A stretch of DNA of 64,000 bases, from the NCBI RefSeq assembly GCF_027571405.1, contig NZ_CP092968.1:2874001-2938000 (forward strand), written 5' to 3'. A program made the position numbers and the translations under genes. Below are positions 60,209 to 64,000 of this stretch, in pieces; position 1 is the stretch's first letter, and each line of letters starts with the position of its first letter. This DNA comes from Methylocystis parvus OBBP. Its GTDB lineage: Bacteria; Pseudomonadota; Alphaproteobacteria; Rhizobiales; Beijerinckiaceae. The notes under the pieces were generated by a model. That model was not told the origin of the DNA, made no database searches, and saw only the letters and a list, made by a program, of their open reading frames with translations.

Positions 60209-60946
60209 ATGCCCCGCTACGCCCTCACCATCGAATATGACGGCGGTCCCTTTGTCGGCTGGCAGCGGCAGGCGAACGGCATGTCGGTGCAGCAGCGGCT
60301 CGAAGAAGCCGTCCTCGCGATCAATGGCGCGCGCGCCGTCATTCACGGCGCCGGGCGCACGGACGCCGGCGTGCATGCGCTCGGTCAGGTCGCCCATGTC
60401 CAGCTCATTCGCGAGTGGCGCGTCGATCGCCTGCGCGACGCGCTCAACGCGCATCTGAAGCCCGATCCGATCGCCGTCATCGGCGCCCGCGCCGTTCCGG
60501 ACGATTTCGAGGCGCGCTTCTCGGCGATCCGGCGTCATTACCGCTACATTATCGACAACCGCCGCGCGCCGCTCACCGTCACGCTCGGCCGCGCCTGGCA
60601 CGTCAAGCGCCCGCTCGACGCGGAGGCCATGCACGAAGCGGCGCAGCGCCTCGTCGGGCGCTACGATTTCACGACGTTCCGCGCTTCGGAATGTCAGGCG
60701 AATTCGCCCATCCGCACGCTCGAAAGATTGGACGTCGTCCGCGCGGGCGACCGCATCGAGATCGTCACTTGCGCGCGCTCCTTTCTGCATAATCAGGTGC
60801 GCTCCATGGCCGGTTCGCTGGAGCATGTCGGGACCGGTAAATGGACCGCCGACGATCTTGCGGAGGCTCTCGCGGCAAGAGACCGTGCGCGCTGCGGACA
60901 GGTCGCGCCGCCGCACGGTCTCTATCTCGTCGCCGTCGATTATTGA
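60209..60946 (+). CDS. truA: tRNA pseudouridine(38-40) synthase
   Basis: TruA makes pseudouridine at positions 38-40 of tRNA anticodon stems. The 245-residue protein has [28 protein letters not shown], the catalytic [18 protein letters not shown] with the key Asp, then [14 protein letters not shown] and [21 protein letters not shown], which place it in the TruA family. It is located downstream of fmt, with the repeat in between. Its stop overlaps the converging small gene by seven bases (60940-60946). Confidence 0.96.
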   Translation: MPRYALTIEYDGGPFVGWQRQANGMSVQQRLEEAVLAINGARAVIHGAGRTDAGVHALGQVAHVQLIREWRVDRLRDALNAHLKPDPIAVIGARAVPDDFEARFSAIRRHYRYIIDNRRAPLTVTLGRAWHVKRPLDAEAMHEAAQRLVGRYDFTTFRASECQANSPIRTLERLDVVRAGDRIEIVTCARSFLHNQVRSMAGSLEHVGTGKWTADDLAEALAARDRARCGQVAPPHGLYLVAVDY

Positions 60947-61173
60947 GTCATGGTCGCGGGCGCGCCCACGCCGCCCGTCTCCGGCTTCGCGGCGTCTTCC
61001 TTCGGCGCTTCCTGCTTGTCGCTTCTGTGCGCCGCCTGTTCGTCCATTTTCTTGGCGGCGGTCTTGTGCGGCGCCGGCGGCTTTTCCTTCGCCAGCGCGG
61101 CATGTGTCGGAACAATGCTGGCGGAGAGCACAGCGGCGAGAATGCCATTTACGCAGCTTCGATTCTGAATCAT
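60940..61173 (-). CDS. Small secreted Lys/Ala/Pro-rich protein
   Basis: A 77-residue precursor. The signal peptide ([22 protein letters not shown]) is followed by about 50 residues rich in Lys, Ala, Pro, Glu, with no Cys in the mature part ([37 protein letters not shown]). Low complexity makes a fold unlikely. The intact frame, a signal peptide and a start codon support it, but it has no recognised family. It converges on truA with a seven-base overlap. Confidence 0.5.
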   Translation of the reverse strand: MIQNRSCVNGILAAVLSASIVPTHAALAKEKPPAPHKTAAKKMDEQAAHRSDKQEAPKEDAAKPETGGVGAPATMTQ

Positions 61174-61429
61174 GAAATCCCCTCTTCATGTCGAGAGCGC
61201 TGAATTGCGAATTATTCGCCGCGCCCTGATCGAAACCCCCGCGCCGATTCGTCAAAACCGGCCGCCCGAACGCATCAGGCCAAAGGAGATGGGAGATGTT
61301 GCGCCTCGCGCTTGGCGAGGCTGCGATCATTTCAAGGCGCAACGGCCATGATCAAGGCTGATTCGCCGCAAAGATGAACAAAAATTTTACGGCGCGCGAA
61401 AAATCGAACGCCAGTTTCACTGATGCGCC

Positions 61430-62173
61430 TTACGACCCGCTGAACCAGTTATAGCCCTTGTTTTCCCAATATCCGCCGGGATTGTCGTTGGTGACGAAAA
61501 TCTCGACGACATGTTTGGGATTCTTGAAGCCGAGTTTTGTCGGAATCCGAATTTTCACGGGGAAGCCGTATTTCGTCTCGCGCGTCGGAAAATCGAGCGC
61601 GAGCAGCGTCTGCGGATGCAGCGCCGTCGGCATGTCGACGCTCGTCGAATAATTGTCCGCACAGCGAAAGCCGACGTAATGCGCGGTCATGTCCGCGCCG
61701 ACGCGTTCCAAGAAGGTCCTGAATGGAACGCCGCTCCATTTGCCGATGGCGCTCCAGCCCTCGACGCAAACCTGGCGCGTGATCTGGGAGACCTGCGGCA
61801 GCGCGCGCAGCTCCCGCAAAGTCCATGGCGATTTGTTTTCGACGAGCCCCGACAGGGTCAGGCGATAATTCTCGCCGTCGACGACGGGCGCGAGCTTTTC
61901 TTCGTAAAAGGCGTTGAAGGGAAAGGGCGTCGTAAGGTCGGCTTCCGAGTAGGTCGGCGCGAGCTTGTCGGGATCGAACAAGGCCGCCTGCATCCGGTCG
62001 TTGAAGCGCGACATTGCGAAGAGAAGGCGGTCGACCGAGTCATCGTCTTTGAGCGTGCAGCCGGAAAGCATGGTCAGCGCGCCGAGAGAGAGGCTCTGCT
62101 TGAGAAAGAGACGTCGTTCGACGCGTTGCAGCCGCGGCCGCAGATCGGAGAGCGTAAGCTTGCCGTTCTTCAT
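61430..62173 (-). CDS. Molybdopterin-dependent oxidoreductase of the sulfite-oxidase fold (MsrP/YedY-like)
   Basis: A 247-residue protein. The N-terminus has a double-Arg signal (ERRLFLKQSLSLGALTMLSGC) with a Cys in lipobox position. The catalytic domain includes VENKSPWTLRELRALPQVSQITRQVCVEGWSAIGKWSGVPF with the molybdenum-ligand Cys in VCVEGWS. It also has the block VGFRCADNYSTSVDMPTALHPQTLLAL and the typical end EIFVTNDNPGGYWENKGYNW. This matches YedY/MsrP-like enzymes that reduce methionine sulfoxide in periplasmic proteins, but it is shorter. It is coupled to a cytochrome b gene upstream (ATGA overlap), the likely membrane partner in place of MsrQ. Confidence 0.85.
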   Translation of the reverse strand: MKNGKLTLSDLRPRLQRVERRLFLKQSLSLGALTMLSGCTLKDDDSVDRLLFAMSRFNDRMQAALFDPDKLAPTYSEADLTTPFPFNAFYEEKLAPVVDGENYRLTLSGLVENKSPWTLRELRALPQVSQITRQVCVEGWSAIGKWSGVPFRTFLERVGADMTAHYVGFRCADNYSTSVDMPTALHPQTLLALDFPTRETKYGFPVKIRIPTKLGFKNPKHVVEIFVTNDNPGGYWENKGYNWFSGS

Positions 62174-62784
62174 TCCTCGCGCTCCAATTTGCCGGTCGCC
62201 ATCGGCTTCAGCACGCCTTTGACGCCGAGCGCCAGAGCGACATGCGCAATAAGGAAAAGCGTCAGTCCCGCCATGGCGAAGAAATGCACGCGCCGCGCGA
62301 CCTCGAACCCGCCCATGATGGCGGTCAGCTCCTGAAGCTGCACGGGCTTCCAGATGGCGAGTCCGGAAAGAATGGCGACGACGATCGCAGCGAGCGCGAA
62401 GACATAGGCCGCCCTTTGCGCCGCATTGTAGTTCCCCGGCCGATGTTCGGCGCGGCCCGTCAAGGCCAGCCGCAGATCGCGCCAGACGATTCCGGGCCAG
62501 AGCGGCAGGAAGCGGCGGCGGAAATGTCCGGTCAGGACGCCGTAAAGCACATAAGCGAGAAGGTTGATCGCGAGCAGCCACATGGCCGCGAAATGCCAGG
62601 CGAGCGCGCCGGCGAGCCAGCCGCCCAGCGTGAAGCCGGCCGGAAATTCGAAACCGAAAAAGGGCGAGGCGTTGTAGATCCGCCAGCCCGACAGGATCAT
62701 CACGATCACGGCGAAGGCGTTGATCCAGTGCAAAGCCCGCAAGAGAGGCGGGTGCACGGGCGGCCTTTCTTCTGTTGAGTTCAT
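62170..62784 (-). CDS. Cytochrome b561-type membrane protein, partner of the molybdoenzyme
   Basis: A 204-residue protein with four to five membrane helices. Potential heme-ligand His are found in [41 protein letters not shown], and [23 protein letters not shown]. This four-helix pattern is that of the Ni,Fe-hydrogenase/formate dehydrogenase cytochrome b subfamily (PF01292-like). It should pass electrons from the quinone pool to the molybdoenzyme encoded immediately downstream, whose start overlaps its stop. An ATG five codons earlier is an alternative start. I infer the pair works as a quinol-driven periplasmic reductase. Confidence 0.82.
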   Translation of the reverse strand: MNSTEERPPVHPPLLRALHWINAFAVIVMILSGWRIYNASPFFGFEFPAGFTLGGWLAGALAWHFAAMWLLAINLLAYVLYGVLTGHFRRRFLPLWPGIVWRDLRLALTGRAEHRPGNYNAAQRAAYVFALAAIVVAILSGLAIWKPVQLQELTAIMGGFEVARRVHFFAMAGLTLFLIAHVALALGVKGVLKPMATGKLEREE

Positions 62785-62899
62785 CTCCTCGCTCCGCATC
62801 CTTGGCGGCAGCCTAGCTTACGCGCGCCGCGTTGACAGCTCCGCCACGATCCCCCAAGACGGCGCGGCCAATTCTCCTCGGCTAAAGTTAAGGCGGCAC

Positions 62900-63910
62900 A
62901 TGCGCGTTTTCATCACCGGCACCGCAGGCTTTATCGGCTTTCATCTCGCGCGGCGCCTTCTCGCGGCGGGCCATTTGGTCGACGGCTATGACGGCATGAC
63001 GCGCTATTACGATCCGCGGCTGAAGGAGGCTCGGCGCGCGATTTTGCTGGCGCATGACGGCTATCGCGACACGATCGCCATGCTCGAGGACATGGAGGCG
63101 CTGACCAAAGCGGCGAAGCAAGCCGCGCCCGACGTGATCGTCCATCTCGCGGCCCAGGCCGGCGTGCGCTACAGCCTCGAAAATCCGCGCGCCTATGTCG
63201 AGGCCAATCTGGTCGGAACCTTCAATGTTCTGGAGGTCGCGCGCATGCTCGAGCCGCGCCATCTCCTCATCGCCTCGACGAGCTCGGTCTATGGCGCGAA
63301 TCCCACTGTGCCGTTTCTTGAAAGCGACCGCGCCGACGAGCCGCTGACGCTCTACGCCGCGAGCAAAAAGGCCGGCGAGGCCATGGCGCACAGCTATGCG
63401 CATTTGTGGTCGATCCCGACGACCATGTTCCGCTTCTTCACGGTCTACGGTCCGTGGGGACGCCCGGACATGGCGCCTTTGAAGTTTCTGGACGCGATCG
63501 AGAGCGGGCGCGCGATCGACATCTACAATCACGGAAACATGCTGCGCGACTTCACCTATATCGACGATCTCGTGGAAGGCGTCGCGCGGCTGATGGACTG
63601 CGTTCCCGCGCGCGACTCGGGCGACGCCTCCGTATCCGCGCAGGCGCCGTATCGCATCGTCAATATCGGCCGCGGCGCGCCCGTGCCTTTGCTCGATTTC
63701 ATCGACACGCTGGAAAGCGCGCTCGGCAAGCAGGCGACGCGCAATTATCTCGACATGCAGAAGGGCGACGTGCCGCGCACTTTCGCTTCGGCGGATTTGT
63801 TGGAGAGGCTGACGGGCTATCGGCCGCAAACGTCGGTGGAGGAAGGGGTGAAGGCGCTGGTGGAATGGTACCGGGAGTACCGGGCGACGAACGGGCCTCT
63901 GCGGCTTTGA
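62900..63910 (+). CDS. NAD-dependent nucleotide-sugar epimerase (UDP-glucuronate 4-epimerase-like)
   Basis: A 336-residue short-chain dehydrogenase/reductase of the extended type. The NAD motif [17 protein letters not shown] begins at residue 4. The [29 protein letters not shown] block and the catalytic SSVYG...[19 protein letters not shown] (Ser, Tyr-x3-Lys) follow. Then come [23 protein letters not shown] and the C-terminal [31 protein letters not shown] is typical of UDP-GlcA 4-epimerases. Its product, UDP-galacturonate, would feed surface polysaccharide. The last 90 bases of the window hold no gene that I can see. Confidence 0.88.
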   Translation: MRVFITGTAGFIGFHLARRLLAAGHLVDGYDGMTRYYDPRLKEARRAILLAHDGYRDTIAMLEDMEALTKAAKQAAPDVIVHLAAQAGVRYSLENPRAYVEANLVGTFNVLEVARMLEPRHLLIASTSSVYGANPTVPFLESDRADEPLTLYAASKKAGEAMAHSYAHLWSIPTTMFRFFTVYGPWGRPDMAPLKFLDAIESGRAIDIYNHGNMLRDFTYIDDLVEGVARLMDCVPARDSGDASVSAQAPYRIVNIGRGAPVPLLDFIDTLESALGKQATRNYLDMQKGDVPRTFASADLLERLTGYRPQTSVEEGVKALVEWYREYRATNGPLRL

Positions 63911-64000
63911 CATTCGTGTACGTGTCGATATTGTTTATGCTTATTGTTGAAACCCGCCTTCGTAGGCTTGGTAAAGAAATTTTAGCCGCAGGGAGAATTG

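Overview
The window is GC-rich (codon third positions are mostly G or C), gene-dense, and reads as ordinary chromosome of an alphaproteobacterium of the Hyphomicrobiales (Rhizobiales) type. The markers are a MucR/Ros-type regulator, an Omp25-like beta-barrel with the characteristic N-terminus after its signal peptide, a TIGR02300 'FYDLN' protein, a Suv3-like helicase, an AcnA-type aconitase, and Hyphomicrobiales-style interspersed palindromic repeats. The overall gene style resembles Methylocystis/Methylosinus-like genomes, but no methane-oxidation gene is present, so that is only a guess. I see no rRNA, CRISPR array, prophage, insertion sequence or plasmid backbone. One tRNA gene (Gly, TCC) is present.

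Layout. 1-3 kb: end of a membrane protein, msrA, a START-like protein, and divergent cell-wall genes (mepA and an L,D-transpeptidase). 3.2-9.1 kb: a tight plus-strand surface-glycan cluster (UGM-like FAD protein, GtrA, GT-C-like membrane protein, secreted protein, HGSNAT-like acetyltransferase). 9.1-12.7 kb, minus strand: trpB, trpF and a type II manC, separated by palindromic repeats. 12.9-16.1 kb: Suv3-like helicase with a long low-complexity tail. 16.8-21.5 kb: a second polytopic-membrane cluster with a frameshifted gtrA. 21.6-24.5 kb: tex and dgkA. 24.5-27.4 kb, minus strand: a three-gene set (membrane protein, winged-helix regulator, linalool dehydratase/isomerase-like protein) with two matching operator-like palindromes. 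27.5-33.4 kb: broken SEC-C gene, tRNA-Gly, FYDLN protein, mucR, acuI-like reductase, Gre-family factor, orphan ParA with a lysine/alanine tail, rarA. 33.6-41.9 kb: outer membrane protein, a complete heavy-metal RND efflux operon, and three small secreted proteins, two of them Cys-rich paralogues. 42-51 kb: acnA, a DHA2 transporter, recQ and small genes. 51-55.7 kb: tlpA/argH divergent pair, a degenerate ThiE-like gene, a Sel1 protein, an esterase. 55.7-58.3 kb: LemA/M48 protease/DsbA-like operon. 58.4-61 kb: def-fmt-truA. 61.4-62.8 kb: a sulfite-oxidase-fold enzyme with a cytochrome b partner. 62.9-63.9 kb: a nucleotide-sugar epimerase.

Three points stand out. First, the Ldi-like operon carries its own regulator and a shared palindrome at two promoters. 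Second, palindromic repeats sit inside reading frames (acetyltransferase at 8.6-8.8 kb, Sel1 protein at 53.8 kb) as well as between genes, and they obscure the true GTG/TTG starts of trpB and trpF. Third, two apparent frameshifted genes (gtrA at 19.5 kb, SEC-C gene at 27.6 kb) are recent decay or sequencing errors. All assignments rest on reading the sequence; no database search was run.
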